NCBI GenBank assembly: GCA_046704245.1
Contig: JBJKSD010000018.1
Location: forward strand, 1-36,842
DNA length: 36,842 bases
From: UBA660 sp046704245
GTDB taxonomy: Bacteria; Bacillota_I; Bacilli_A; RF39; UBA660
Direction: 5' to 3'
Shown one piece after another: positions 28,411 through 36,842 of the stretch. Position 1 is the stretch's first letter. Each line of letters starts with the position of its first letter. The position numbers were made by a program, and so were the translations under genes. Under the pieces are notes generated by a model. It did no database searches. It was not told where the DNA came from and saw only the letters and a program-made list of their open reading frames with translations.

Positions 28411-30318
28411 TCAATCATCTAAAAGTAATCTAATTTTACCTCCCGATATTAATCTTTCTTTAGCTCTTGGTGCTTGTTCGACAATAGTCTTACCAGATCC
28501 TGAATATTCGACTTGAAAACGTCCTAATAATGGCATCGCATCACTTATTTTCATGCCAATAACATTTGGTACTTCATAATATTTTTTTTCAAAATATTGA
28601 TAATCTTTACCTAAACCCGAATCATCTTTTTTTATTTTTAAAGCATTGATAATATCAATTAAAATCTTTTTAGCTGTTGGGGTAACTGATACACTAGCTA
28701 ATTTAACCACATTCTTAGGATTATCGATTGCTACGTATAAAACAGCTTGCGGTTTATTAGCAGGTACTGTCGATATAAATGACATAATATAGTTATTATC
28801 CATATAACGACCATCTTTTACCTTCTGGGCCGTACCTGTTTTACCTCCAACACGATATTCTTCAACATAAGCAGTACGACCAGTACCTTTACTAACAACG
28901 CTTTCTAAAGCATATTTAACTAGTTCACTAGTTCGATCACTAATAACCTTTCTAACTACTTGTTTTTTGGTTTCTTTAATAATAGCATTAGTCTCAGGTT
29001 CTAAGAATCGCTTAACAATATATGGTCTTAATAGATAACCACCATTGACCATCGCTCCTACGGCATTAACTTGTTGGATAGGTGTTACTGATACTCCTTG
29101 ACCAAAAGCTGAAGTAGCAAGTTCTACTAATCCTACTTGTTTTAAATTAAAGATAATACCATTTTCTTCACCATTTAAATCAATCCCTGTCTTTTGACCA
29201 AACCCAAAAAGATTAATATATTTAAATAATGTCTCTTTGCCTATTTTTAACCCTAAATTAGCAAATCCAGGGTTACATGAATTTTCTAATACTTGTAAAT
29301 ATGTTTGTAAGCCATGACCACCAGGTGTCCAACATCTAATACGAGCATTTTCTACTTTGATTGAACCAGTATCATAATAAGTATCTTTAAATATATCGAC
29401 AATATTATTTTCAATAGCGGTAGCAAAAGTAACTAACTTAAAAGTAGAACCCGGTTCATAAGTAGCCCATATTGGTAAATTACGATTAATCGTTTCAATT
29501 GAATACTTTTGATAATTATTAGGCGAAAAATTAGGTCTAGAACTCATCCCTAATATCTCTCCTGTATTAGGATCCATTACTAAAGCTAAAGCCATATCTG
29601 GTTTATATTTACTAGCTACTAGATCTAATTCTCGCTCTAACGATTTTTGAATATTATAATCGATCGTTAACATAATATTCATACCATCTTGCGGTTTAAC
29701 ATATATTTCATTTAATTTTAAACGATTACCCTTAGCATCTGAGAAATATTTAATAGCTCCTGCTTCTCCCGTTAAATATTTATCATATTGTAATTCGATA
29801 CCACTTAAGCCTTGATTATCTATACCTACATAACCTAATACATGAGCTAACATCTTATCATAAGGATAATATCTCTTAGCTTCTTTAACTAAATAGACAC
29901 CATCAAAATTTAAACTATCTATTTGATCAGCTATTTCATAACTTAATCTTCGGCCTTCGGGATGCACTCTTTCAATAGAAGTTCTCTTAGATACATGTCT
30001 TAACATCTCTTCATAGGAAACCTTTAATATCTTAGCTAATTCGCTAGCTACTTTTTCTTTATCTTTTACTTGATTAGGTATAATAATTAAACTAGTAGTA
30101 GTAAGGTTGGTAGCTAAAACTACTCCATTTCGATCATAGATTATTCCCCTATTAGCTTCTATTGGTAAATTTCTATTCCATAGATTTAACGCTAATCTAT
30201 TTAATTGTTCATATGATATCACTTGTACATAAGCTACTCTAATAATAACAAATAAAAATAACATAAACATTACCACCATGGCTATTCTTATTCTTTTATC
30301 TATACCTCTTAAAAACAC
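28411..30318 (-). CDS. spoVD: SpoVD-like class B penicillin-binding protein with one PASTA domain
   Basis: 635 residues, close to Bacillus SpoVD (646). Membrane helix at about 10-30, dimerisation domain with NRGIIYDRNGVVLATN, transpeptidase motifs STFK in YEPGSTFKLVTF, SCN in LENSCNPGFANLG and KTG in GGKTGTAQKV, then one PASTA domain (VPNVIGMKISDAMPLL to IRLLLDD). SpoVD makes spore cortex with SpoVE. GTG start with AGGTG seven bases upstream; another GTG three codons earlier lies in that site. It lies directly after the pbpB terminator, so it must have its own start of transcription. Confidence 0.9.
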   Translation of the reverse strand: MFLRGIDKRIRIAMVVMFMLFLFVIIRVAYVQVISYEQLNRLALNLWNRNLPIEANRGIIYDRNGVVLATNLTTTSLIIIPNQVKDKEKVASELAKILKVSYEEMLRHVSKRTSIERVHPEGRRLSYEIADQIDSLNFDGVYLVKEAKRYYPYDKMLAHVLGYVGIDNQGLSGIELQYDKYLTGEAGAIKYFSDAKGNRLKLNEIYVKPQDGMNIMLTIDYNIQKSLERELDLVASKYKPDMALALVMDPNTGEILGMSSRPNFSPNNYQKYSIETINRNLPIWATYEPGSTFKLVTFATAIENNIVDIFKDTYYDTGSIKVENARIRCWTPGGHGLQTYLQVLENSCNPGFANLGLKIGKETLFKYINLFGFGQKTGIDLNGEENGIIFNLKQVGLVELATSAFGQGVSVTPIQQVNAVGAMVNGGYLLRPYIVKRFLEPETNAIIKETKKQVVRKVISDRTSELVKYALESVVSKGTGRTAYVEEYRVGGKTGTAQKVKDGRYMDNNYIMSFISTVPANKPQAVLYVAIDNPKNVVKLASVSVTPTAKKILIDIINALKIKKDDSGLGKDYQYFEKKYYEVPNVIGMKISDAMPLLGRFQVEYSGSGKTIVEQAPRAKERLISGGKIRLLLDD

Positions 30319-30359
30319 TATTATCACCTAAATAATATTATGTTTTTTACCATTAAAAA

Positions 30360-30378
30360 AGACGCTCAAAAAGCGTCT
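30360..30378 (-). terminator. Rho-independent terminator of the mraZ-rsmH-ftsL-pbpB unit
   Basis: Stem AGACGCT/AGCGTCT with a five-base loop and a T-run on the minus strand, overlapping the pbpB stop codon. It splits pbpB from spoVD. Confidence 0.85.
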
Positions 30379-32512
30379 ATTCTAAATTAAACTTTGGTTT
30401 TAAATATACTGTTAATTTATCATCATGTTTTAATAAGGTATCTATTGATATACTTTGTTTATATACAAAACCATAACCATCAAATTCATAATCAATATTT
30501 AATAGATTTATTAAAGTTAATACTTCTCTACTTGGCCATCCTATAATATTAGGCATACGCATATTACCACCATTAGTTACTATAAATACTCGATCTTTAC
30601 TAGATACATGGATACCAGGGGCTGGATATTGCCTAATTATTTTAGTACCATCTCCTAATACGGTAGTAGGTATCTTATAGTTAGCTAAAGTAGTTTTAGT
30701 ATCATCTAAATCTTTATTAATAAATGAAGGTAATTCATAATTGATTATGGCTTCTTTTTTATCATCACTTTTAAAGATATTTAAATACATAGAAGTATCT
30801 TCGGCAACAGCTTTAACAGCATCAGTAAGCAGTTTAGAAGTACCCCATAATGGTCTTTTAGCTACAGCATAGATAATCACTTGAGGATCTTCTTTAGGAT
30901 ACATACCAGCAAATGATCTAATAGTATTATAGTCACCAGTTAAATAACCCCCTCTACTATCAGCAATCTGAGCTGTACCAGTTTTACCTATCATATCTAA
31001 TCCTTCTACTTTATACATATAACCAGTACCAGTAGCTGGATCATTATTGATAACATTAGCCATCAATTCTTTTATCTTACTAACGGTTGTTGTACTAGCT
31101 ACTCTACCTAATTCTTCCTTAGCACCATGATATAGTACTTCATCAGTACTTGGATCGACAATCTTATCAATAATATAAGGTTTTAATAATATCCCATTAT
31201 TAGATATAGCTGTTAGAGCTTGAATATGTTGAATTGGGGTTGTAGTAATACCTTGACCAAAACTTGCTGTTGCTATTTCAATTGGATATTTAAACGCTAT
31301 TTTACCTGCTACCTCTTTAGGTAATTTAATACCGGTCTGTTTACCAAATCCTAAATCAAGTAAATAATTTTTTAATGATAGACCATTTAAATACTTTTGA
31401 ACTAAATTAGTTGCTCCAACATTAGATGAGAGAGCAAAACCTTGATCATATGTTAACATACCCCAACCTTTTGGTTCCCAGTCATTAACAATATCATCAC
31501 CAACTGCTATCTTACCTGATTTGAAAGTATCGTTACCATTATATTTATTATTTTCCATAGCTGCCATATAGGTATAAGTTTTCATTGTTGAACCTGGTTC
31601 AAAAGCATATGATACCATTGGATCTAGATAATTAGTAACATTTCTAATATTAGGATCAAATGATGGATATGATGAAGATGCTAAAATCTTACCTGTCTTA
31701 CCATCAGCTACTACCATGACCATCCAATCGGGTTTATAAATTTTAAAACTATCACTTACAGCACGTTCAACAAATAATTGAATATTATTATCAATGGTTA
31801 AATAAATATCTTTACCATCTACTGGTTCAATTCTAATTTCTTTCGTATTAGGTATTTGATAGCCATTCTTATCACGTTGAAATTCTAAATACCCATCTTT
31901 ACCTCTTAATTCTTTATTATAATAACTTTCTAATCCTAACTCACCAATTATTTCATTATTATCATTTTTAGCATACCCTACTATATAAGAAGCAAACTGA
32001 CCATTAGGATAATATCTTTTATAAGATTCCATAAAATCAATACCCGGTAATTCTAAAGCTTCGATCTTTTCTTTAGTTAGTTCAGTAATACCTCTACCAC
32101 CAGGCCCTAATTCTACTTGTTTAATCCCTTTTCGATTTAATAATTCTTCGATATAACTAGCATCCATATTAATAATAGGAGCTAACTTTTTTGCTGTTTC
32201 TTTTTTATCAACAACATGTAATAATTTATTTTGATTTTCACTTCGTTTTGGATCTAAATAAGCAATAACGGTATATGATAAAACATTCTCAGCTAGTGCA
32301 TTACCTTTTATATCATAGATAGTTCCTCTATTTGCTGGTAATATTTCTTTTTTAGTTGTTCTAGAACTAGCTAATTTATGTAAGTTAACACCATCAATAG
32401 TATTAAATAATGATAGTTGAGCCATACGTAGACCTAAACCTACCAACAAAAAAAAAGACACAAGTAACAATAATGGATTAACTTTTATTTTACTATTTTG
32501 GTCTTTTTTCAT
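30377..32512 (-). CDS. pbpB: Division-specific class B penicillin-binding protein PBP2B
   Basis: 711 residues. Membrane helix (about 14-36), dimerisation domain with ANRGTIYDIKGNALAENV, transpeptidase motifs STMK in FEPGSTMKTYTY, SSN in LSSNVGATNLV and KTG in IGKTGTAQIA. Two C-terminal PASTA-like segments follow (ELPSFINKDLDDTKTTLANY and MRMPNIIGWPSREVLTLINL). It cross-links septal peptidoglycan with FtsW. I start at the ATG after GGGGTG, 16 bases after ftsL; the frame runs nine codons further but overlaps ftsL. Order ftsL-pbpB-spoVD is as in Bacillus. Confidence 0.93.
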   Translation of the reverse strand: MKKDQNSKIKVNPLLLLVSFFLLVGLGLRMAQLSLFNTIDGVNLHKLASSRTTKKEILPANRGTIYDIKGNALAENVLSYTVIAYLDPKRSENQNKLLHVVDKKETAKKLAPIINMDASYIEELLNRKGIKQVELGPGGRGITELTKEKIEALELPGIDFMESYKRYYPNGQFASYIVGYAKNDNNEIIGELGLESYYNKELRGKDGYLEFQRDKNGYQIPNTKEIRIEPVDGKDIYLTIDNNIQLFVERAVSDSFKIYKPDWMVMVVADGKTGKILASSSYPSFDPNIRNVTNYLDPMVSYAFEPGSTMKTYTYMAAMENNKYNGNDTFKSGKIAVGDDIVNDWEPKGWGMLTYDQGFALSSNVGATNLVQKYLNGLSLKNYLLDLGFGKQTGIKLPKEVAGKIAFKYPIEIATASFGQGITTTPIQHIQALTAISNNGILLKPYIIDKIVDPSTDEVLYHGAKEELGRVASTTTVSKIKELMANVINNDPATGTGYMYKVEGLDMIGKTGTAQIADSRGGYLTGDYNTIRSFAGMYPKEDPQVIIYAVAKRPLWGTSKLLTDAVKAVAEDTSMYLNIFKSDDKKEAIINYELPSFINKDLDDTKTTLANYKIPTTVLGDGTKIIRQYPAPGIHVSSKDRVFIVTNGGNMRMPNIIGWPSREVLTLINLLNIDYEFDGYGFVYKQSISIDTLLKHDDKLTVYLKPKFNLE

Positions 32513-32528
32513 AATCACACCCCAATAA

Positions 32529-32825
32529 CTAGTCAACAATTACTTTGATATTATCATTATTATACTTTAATCCCATATTTTGTGCAACCAATTTGATATT
32601 ATCCAAGGATACTAGTTCGTTAACTTTCATAGTTAAACTTTGGTTTTTCTTTTCTTGGGTACTGATTTCATTTTTTAATTGCTCTACTTCAATATTTAAT
32701 TTAGATAGAGTAGCTTTACTAAAAACAATTACTACTGGAGAAATCAATAACAAACATATAGCTGTTATATAAAGCAACTTTTCAATTCTAAATAATCTCA
32801 TTTTTCTACTCTTTTGAACTCTCAT
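32529..32825 (-). CDS. ftsL: Cell division protein FtsL
   Basis: 98 residues: basic cytoplasmic tail (MRVQKSRKMRLFRIEK), one membrane helix (about 17-37), then a leucine-zipper-type coiled coil (LNIEVEQLKNEISTQEKKNQ) and a conserved end with LDNIKLVAQNMGLKY. FtsL joins DivIB and DivIC to activate septal synthesis. It lies between rsmH and pbpB, as expected. Sequence conservation in the family is weak, so the call rests on topology and position. Confidence 0.88.
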   Translation of the reverse strand: MRVQKSRKMRLFRIEKLLYITAICLLLISPVVIVFSKATLSKLNIEVEQLKNEISTQEKKNQSLTMKVNELVSLDNIKLVAQNMGLKYNNDNIKVIVD

Positions 32826-32838
32826 ATCATCAACATCC

Positions 32839-33759
32839 TTATCTTTTTTCGATTACTCGTAGCTTAGCTGAGCGAGCCCTATTATTGTGCTCTATTTCTT
32901 CAATAGTAGGTTCAATAGCTTTTTTAGTTATCAGTTTAATTATCGGTTGATATTCGTTTGGAATATCAGGTAAACCTTTAACTTTAGCATCTATCTCACT
33001 ATATTTCTTAAACAATTGTTTACATATTCGATCTTCTAACGAATGGAAAGTTATAACACATAACCTACCACCTGGTTTTAACATATCGATAGCTTGTTTT
33101 AAAGCTTCTTCTAAGACATCTAATTCTTTATTTACTTCAATTCTTATCGCTTGAAATACTTTTCTAGCCGGATGATCTTTTCTTATCCTTTTAATAGGAA
33201 CTGATTGTCTTATTATGTCTACCAATTCTAAAGTTGTCGCTATTTTTTTATTAGTTCTATATTTAACAATATTCTTAGCAATATTTTTGGCATATTGTTC
33301 TTCACCATAACGGTAGAAGATATCAATTAATTGCTCTAAGGAATAGTTATTTACAACATCATAAGCTGATATTTTATTATCTAGGTCCATACGCATATCA
33401 AGTTTGGCATCATGATGATAACTAAATCCTCTTTCAATAGTATCTAATTGAGGACTCGATACACCTAAATCAAATAAAATACCATCTACTTTTTTAATAT
33501 TTCTTTTATATAATTCATCTTTTAAATTGATGAAATTACTCTTAATTAATTCAAAATTATTACCTATTTTCGTTAATTCTTGATGACAATACTCTATTGC
33601 TTTAATATCTTGATCAAAGGCGAACAGTTGACCCCTCAATATTCGCTTTAGTATCTCTTGGCTGTGTCCTCCATATCCTAATGTACAATCTACGTATATA
33701 CCATCCTCTTTAATATTTAAATAAGCGATGGTCTCGTTTAATAAAACACTCTTATGCAT
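32839..33759 (-). CDS. rsmH: 16S rRNA (cytosine(1402)-N(4))-methyltransferase RsmH
   Basis: 306 residues. SAM-dependent enzyme that methylates C1402 in the ribosomal P site. MHKSVLLNETIAYLNIKEDG, VDCTLGYGGHSQEIL (SAM loop), FDLGVSSPQLDTIERGFSYH, DMRMD, and HPARKVFQAIRIEVNKEL with LCVITFHSLEDR near the end; the C-terminal NRARSAKLRVIEK closes it. It follows mraZ by eight bases with no ribosome-binding oddity. Standard dcw position. Confidence 0.97.
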   Translation of the reverse strand: MHKSVLLNETIAYLNIKEDGIYVDCTLGYGGHSQEILKRILRGQLFAFDQDIKAIEYCHQELTKIGNNFELIKSNFINLKDELYKRNIKKVDGILFDLGVSSPQLDTIERGFSYHHDAKLDMRMDLDNKISAYDVVNNYSLEQLIDIFYRYGEEQYAKNIAKNIVKYRTNKKIATTLELVDIIRQSVPIKRIRKDHPARKVFQAIRIEVNKELDVLEEALKQAIDMLKPGGRLCVITFHSLEDRICKQLFKKYSEIDAKVKGLPDIPNEYQPIIKLITKKAIEPTIEEIEHNNRARSAKLRVIEKR

Positions 33760-33767
33760 AAAAATCC

Positions 33768-34202
33768 TTACTCAATATTAGCTTGGAAGAGATCTTCAGC
33801 AATATCTGATAGATTGTCTTCATTAGTATTAATAAAGTTTTCCCAATTAGTTTTAGACCATATTTCTAGGCGATCGCCTACGCCGATCACAATACATTCT
33901 TTGTTTAGATCGGCGTATTCGACCAATGGGGAGGTAATATTGATTCGACCTTGTTTATCAAAGTCACATACAGTAGCTCCTGATAGGAAGAAACGCATGA
34001 AACTACGGGCATCTTTTTTAGTAAATGGTAGTTCTTTTAATTTTGCTACAATAGTATCCCATTCGTTCTTTGGATAAACAAACAAACAGCCATCTAATCC
34101 TCTTGTAACAATAAAGTCTGTACCCAATTCATCTCTAAATTTTGAAGGAATAATTAATCTTCCTTTATCATCTATGTTGTGATGATATTCACCCAAGAAC
34201 AT
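33768..34202 (-). CDS. mraZ: Transcriptional regulator MraZ
   Basis: 144 residues with two SpoVT/AbrB half domains: MFLGEYHHNIDDKGRLIIPS and, near residue 84, DFDKQGRINI. MraZ is a ring-forming DNA-binding protein that controls its own dcw operon. I start at MFLGEY (preceded by GGGGGA); the frame extends 11 codons further, but that stretch is the operator itself (34211-34236). Its promoter is at 34237-34265. Confidence 0.95.
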   Translation of the reverse strand: MFLGEYHHNIDDKGRLIIPSKFRDELGTDFIVTRGLDGCLFVYPKNEWDTIVAKLKELPFTKKDARSFMRFFLSGATVCDFDKQGRINITSPLVEYADLNKECIVIGVGDRLEIWSKTNWENFINTNEDNLSDIAEDLFQANIE

Positions 34203-34210
34203 ACAAATCC

Positions 34211-34236
34211 CCCACTTTTCACCACTGTCTACCACT
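34211..34236 (-). promoter_or_regulatory. MraZ operator: three direct repeats
   Basis: On the minus strand AGTGGT, AGTGGT and AGTGGG start exactly 10 bases apart (34231-34236, 34221-34226, 34211-34216), between the -10 box and the mraZ start. Repeats of G-T-G-G/T at about one helical turn are the known MraZ binding pattern. The last box is part of the ribosome binding site. Confidence 0.8.
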
Positions 34237-34265
34237 ATATTACTACTTATCTATCTTTTTGTAAA
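34237..34265 (-). promoter_or_regulatory. Sigma-A-type promoter of the dcw operon
   Basis: On the minus strand: TTTACA (34260-34265), 17-base spacer, TAATAT (34237-34242). The -10 touches the first MraZ box, so MraZ binding would cover the start point. Confidence 0.75.
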
Positions 34266-34303
34266 GACTTTTTTATATTCTTTTTCTTTTTTTTGACACA
34301 AAA

Positions 34304-34327
34304 AAAGAACTAAGTATTTAGTTCTTT
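34304..34327 (-). terminator. Rho-independent terminator of the CYTH gene
   Basis: Stem AAAGAACTAA/TTAGTTCTTT with a four-base loop, continuing into Ts on the minus strand. It lies just ahead of the dcw promoter. Confidence 0.8.
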
Positions 34328-34336
34328 AGCTTTAAA

Positions 34337-34900
34337 CTAACCATTTAATCTTTGTAATTCAACCAATGCCTTCTTTTCAAAATAGTTATTACCCATTTTT
34401 AAATTAAGATTATCTATTGTCATTTTTAATTCATTTATTTTCTTTTCTTTATCATTAGCATTATTTGATGCCTCAACCTCTAAATATAAATCTCTATCAT
34501 TAACATGTTGAATCCTAATTATAATATCCTTATATCTAAATTCAGTTTGGACATTCTTAATAGTAAATAATTTCTTATATCCTATTGCTTTTAATAGTTC
34601 TTCTGCTACTTCTAAGCTTTTAACATCACACTCTATTTTTTTTGAAGATAAAATATTACCTTTATTATCATATTTTTTATCCTTATATACTATCATTAAC
34701 CTACCAGATTGATTTCTAAGCAGTATGCATTTTTTTAATACTTCATATTCATTTATATTAATATCTATATTATTAGGTATCATATAAATGTCTATTAAAG
34801 TATAATTATCTGTATGCTTATAACCTTTATTTGATATTTTATTAAATACCGTATCATAATCTTCATCTAATTTGACCGTTAACTCTATTTCTTCAATCAT
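34337..34900 (-). CDS. CYTH-domain protein (CyaB/ThTPase-like), function unknown
   Basis: 187 residues. MIEEIELTVKLDEDYDTVFN at the start, YTLIDIYMIP, then RLMIVYKDKK with KIECDVKSLEVAEELLKAIG and a final EVEASNN acidic strand: the alternating strand/charge pattern of the CYTH tunnel fold, which binds triphosphates. The signature E-x-E-x-K near the N-terminus is imperfect (E-I-E-L-T-V-K), so activity on a triphosphate is uncertain. I start at the ATG seven bases after AAGGAG; a GTG ten codons earlier has no binding site. It lies between two terminators, 75 bases after thrS. Confidence 0.7.
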   Translation of the reverse strand: MIEEIELTVKLDEDYDTVFNKISNKGYKHTDNYTLIDIYMIPNNIDININEYEVLKKCILLRNQSGRLMIVYKDKKYDNKGNILSSKKIECDVKSLEVAEELLKAIGYKKLFTIKNVQTEFRYKDIIIRIQHVNDRDLYLEVEASNNANDKEKKINELKMTIDNLNLKMGNNYFEKKALVELQRLNG

Positions 34901-34938
34901 ATTAAACTCCTTATAAATAAAGTATACCACATTATAAA

Positions 34939-34968
34939 AAGATAAGAAACAATACCATTTCTTATCTT
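34939..34968 (-). terminator. Rho-independent terminator of thrS
   Basis: Stem AAGATAAGAAA/TTTCTTATCTT with an eight-base loop, followed by Ts on the minus strand. Confidence 0.8.
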
Positions 34969-34974
34969 CATATG

Positions 34975-36744
34975 TTATTTTTTTAATTTTATTGCTTCAT
35001 TCAACATATTAATAAAACCATCAATTTCAACCGTCTTAGTATCTTCACTACCATAATGACGATAGCTGATACTATTATTATCGCGTTCATTATCACCGAT
35101 GATAATATTATATGGAATCTTATTAGTTAATGCTTCACGCATTTTATATCCTAACTTTTCATCGCGATCGTCGATTGCTACTCTAATATCGTTAGCTATT
35201 AACTTATCTTTTAACTCTTTAGCATATTCTAGATGATAAGTATTATTGACAGGAATAATATTAACTTGTAATGGTGCTAACCATAATGGAAAAGCTCCAG
35301 CATAATGTTCAATTAAAGTACCAACAAAACGTTCCATTGAACCAAGTAAAGTACGATGTAACATAATAGGAGTATGTTCAGCACCATCTTGACCTATATA
35401 AGTCATACCAAAACGAGTTGGTAAATTCATATCTAATTGAATAGTTGTGCCTTGCCATTCTCTACCCATCGAATCGACTACTTTCATATCGATAGCTGGG
35501 CCATAGAATTTAGCACCTCCAACATCCTCTTTATATGTTAAACCTTTTTCTTCTAATATTTCTTTTAATACTCGTTCTGATCTTTCCCAAGTAGCATCAT
35601 CACCAACATATTTTACTTGTTTGTTTGCTAAATCTCTAGTCGATAAATAAACATTCATATTATCAAAGCCAAAGACTTTATTCATATCGATAGCAAAATC
35701 AATAACTTTTTTTACTTCATCTTTAAATTGATCTTCAGTACATATGATATGAGCATCATCTTGAGTAAATCCTCTAACACGAAGCATACCATGTAATGAA
35801 CCAGCAGGTTCATAACGGTATACTGTACCTAATTCACTATAACGAAGTGGTAGATCACGGTAACTTCTTAATTGACTTTTATATATTCTAATATGAAATG
35901 GACAATTCATTGGTTTAACATAATAATTAAAGTTTTCTAAGGCATCTTTTTCACCCATACTCATTGGAGGATACATACCTTCACTAAAAGTTTGGAGGTG
36001 TCCAGAAGTTTCCCAAAGTTGGCTTAAACCAATATTTGGAGTATAAATATATTTATATCCACGTTTACGATGTTCCTTGCGCCAGTATGTTTCTATTTCT
36101 TCTCTAACGATCGATAAATTCGGATGCCACAAAACTAAACCAGGTCCAACATAAGGATCGACACTAAATAGATCTAATTCTTGACCTAATTTACGATGAT
36201 CACGTTTTTTAACTTCTTCTAATAATGCTAGATGTTGCTTTAAATCTTCTTCAGTATTAAAACATATACCATAGATTCTTTGTAACATCTTATTCTTAGC
36301 ATTACCTTTAAAATAAGCTCCAGATACTTTTAATAATTTAAAATATTTTAATTCGTCAGTATTATGAACATGGGGTCCACGGCATAGATCAGTAAAATCA
36401 CCTTGACGATAGATAGTTATCTTACTATCTACCATATTATTGATTAAATCAAGCTTATATGGATCATCTTTAAACATATCGAAAGCTTCTTCTTTACTTA
36501 CTTCTGTTTTTTCAATAGCAAGATGTTCATTTGCTATCTTTTTCATTTCTTCTTCAATGGTTATTAAATCTTCTTCAGTTAATACTTTATCACCCAAATC
36601 AATATCATAGTAGAAACCTTCATCTATAACTGGACCTACCCAAAATAAACTATTAGGATATAGTCTTTTAATAGCATGAGCTAATAAATGAGCACATGAA
36701 TGATTCAATATAGATAATTGTTCATTTTCTTTAATATTTATCAT
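34975..36744 (-). CDS. thrS: Threonyl-tRNA synthetase lacking the N-terminal TGS domain
   Basis: 589 residues, about 55 fewer than typical bacterial ThrS. It opens directly in the editing (SAD) domain: HSCAHLLAHAIKRLYP, then CRGPHV and SGAYFKGNAKNKML. The class II core has motif 2 in YRYEPAGSLHGMLRVRGFTQ, zinc ligands in MNCPFHI, DDAHIIC and IMLHRT, and motif 3 in HRTLLGSMERFVG. The anticodon domain follows from about 490. The ATG overlaps the upstream stop as ATGA, so no hidden TGS part is missed in this frame. Some Mycoplasma-like enzymes also lack TGS. No T-box can lie directly before it. Confidence 0.95.
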   Translation of the reverse strand: MINIKENEQLSILNHSCAHLLAHAIKRLYPNSLFWVGPVIDEGFYYDIDLGDKVLTEEDLITIEEEMKKIANEHLAIEKTEVSKEEAFDMFKDDPYKLDLINNMVDSKITIYRQGDFTDLCRGPHVHNTDELKYFKLLKVSGAYFKGNAKNKMLQRIYGICFNTEEDLKQHLALLEEVKKRDHRKLGQELDLFSVDPYVGPGLVLWHPNLSIVREEIETYWRKEHRKRGYKYIYTPNIGLSQLWETSGHLQTFSEGMYPPMSMGEKDALENFNYYVKPMNCPFHIRIYKSQLRSYRDLPLRYSELGTVYRYEPAGSLHGMLRVRGFTQDDAHIICTEDQFKDEVKKVIDFAIDMNKVFGFDNMNVYLSTRDLANKQVKYVGDDATWERSERVLKEILEEKGLTYKEDVGGAKFYGPAIDMKVVDSMGREWQGTTIQLDMNLPTRFGMTYIGQDGAEHTPIMLHRTLLGSMERFVGTLIEHYAGAFPLWLAPLQVNIIPVNNTYHLEYAKELKDKLIANDIRVAIDDRDEKLGYKMREALTNKIPYNIIIGDNERDNNSISYRHYGSEDTKTVEIDGFINMLNEAIKLKK

Positions 36745-36842
36745 TTACTTCTACCTTCTTTCCCTAATTCTTCATCTTTTAAATTATTAGCAAGCTCTTT
36801 AAGAGCGCCTTTAATTTCTTGATTTATTTGAGCTAATTGTGC
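36741..36842 (-). CDS. C-terminal end of an unidentified gene upstream of thrS
   Basis: The last 33 codons of a frame open to the window edge: AQLAQINQEIKGALKELANN, then a lysine/glutamate-rich tail ending EGRSK and TGA. The TGA overlaps the thrS ATG (ATGA), and GGGAAAGAAGG lies at the right distance to serve as the thrS ribosome binding site. This supports a real, translationally coupled gene. It is a charged, probably helical tail; no family can be named. Confidence 0.6.
   Translation of the reverse strand, partial: AQLAQINQEIKGALKELANNLKDEELGKEGRSK

Noticed and set aside
34203..34235. Longer mraZ start
   Set aside because: The extra 11 codons are the operator repeats; the family begins MFLGEY.
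36741..36842. T-box leader for thrS
   Set aside because: The space before thrS is coding for the tail of another gene with an ATGA overlap; a T-box could only lie further upstream, outside the window.
1..36842. CRISPR array, insertion sequence, rRNA or prophage
   Set aside because: No regularly spaced repeats, transposase, integrase or rRNA-like sequence is visible.

Overview
The window is AT-rich DNA from a low-GC Gram-positive bacterium, most likely an uncultured, compact-genome member of the Bacilli. Four things point there: Bacillus-like gene order in several blocks (rpsU-yqeY-yqfC-yqfD-ybeY-dgkA-era-yqzL-recO, efp-spoIIIAH, nfo-yqfT, mraZ-rsmH-ftsL-pbpB-spoVD-mraY-ftsW-murG-murB-divIB-ftsA-ftsZ); strong AAGGAGG-type ribosome binding sites; sporulation genes (yqfC, yqfD, spoIIIAH, gerM, gerE, spoVD); and TGA used as a stop, so not the Mycoplasma code. 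All genes but one (the yqfT-like gene) are on the minus strand, so transcription reads from high to low coordinates. No intergenic stretch exceeds about 150 bases.

Layout from right to left: the tail of an unidentified gene and thrS (no TGS domain); a CYTH-domain protein; then the division and cell wall (dcw) cluster from mraZ to ftsZ, starting with a clear promoter and three 10-bp-spaced MraZ boxes. murE and murD are missing from their usual places in the cluster (murE lies next to rpsU). Two extra genes sit between ftsW and murG: a Lar-like zinc-ribbon protein and a large type IV pilin-like protein whose C-terminus looks like a formylglycine-generating-enzyme/C-type-lectin fold. Downstream of ftsZ are four tandem pilin-like paralogues, and a sixth pilin-like gene begins at the left edge. 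Next come nfo convergent with yqfT, a class B PBP, rpmG, efp, an orphan spoIIIAH, gerE (with a sigma-K-like promoter), gerM and tRNA-Arg(UCU).

Between tRNA-Arg and rpsU lies the most distinctive accessory locus (about 7195-10266): a C39-peptidase ABC exporter, a short HlyD-like membrane protein, two very small genes for double-glycine-leader peptides, and a 60-residue membrane peptide whose C-terminus resembles the second peptide. All three small products carry one cysteine, always third from the C-terminus. This looks like an undescribed two-peptide bacteriocin or signalling system.

The left part is the ribosome/GTPase/sporulation block rpsU-murE-yqeY, yqfC-yqfD-vanZ-ybeY-dgkA-era-yqzL-recO. 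Rho-independent terminators are plentiful, and many of their stems overlap the stop codon of the gene they end. All calls come from reading the sequence; no database search was run.
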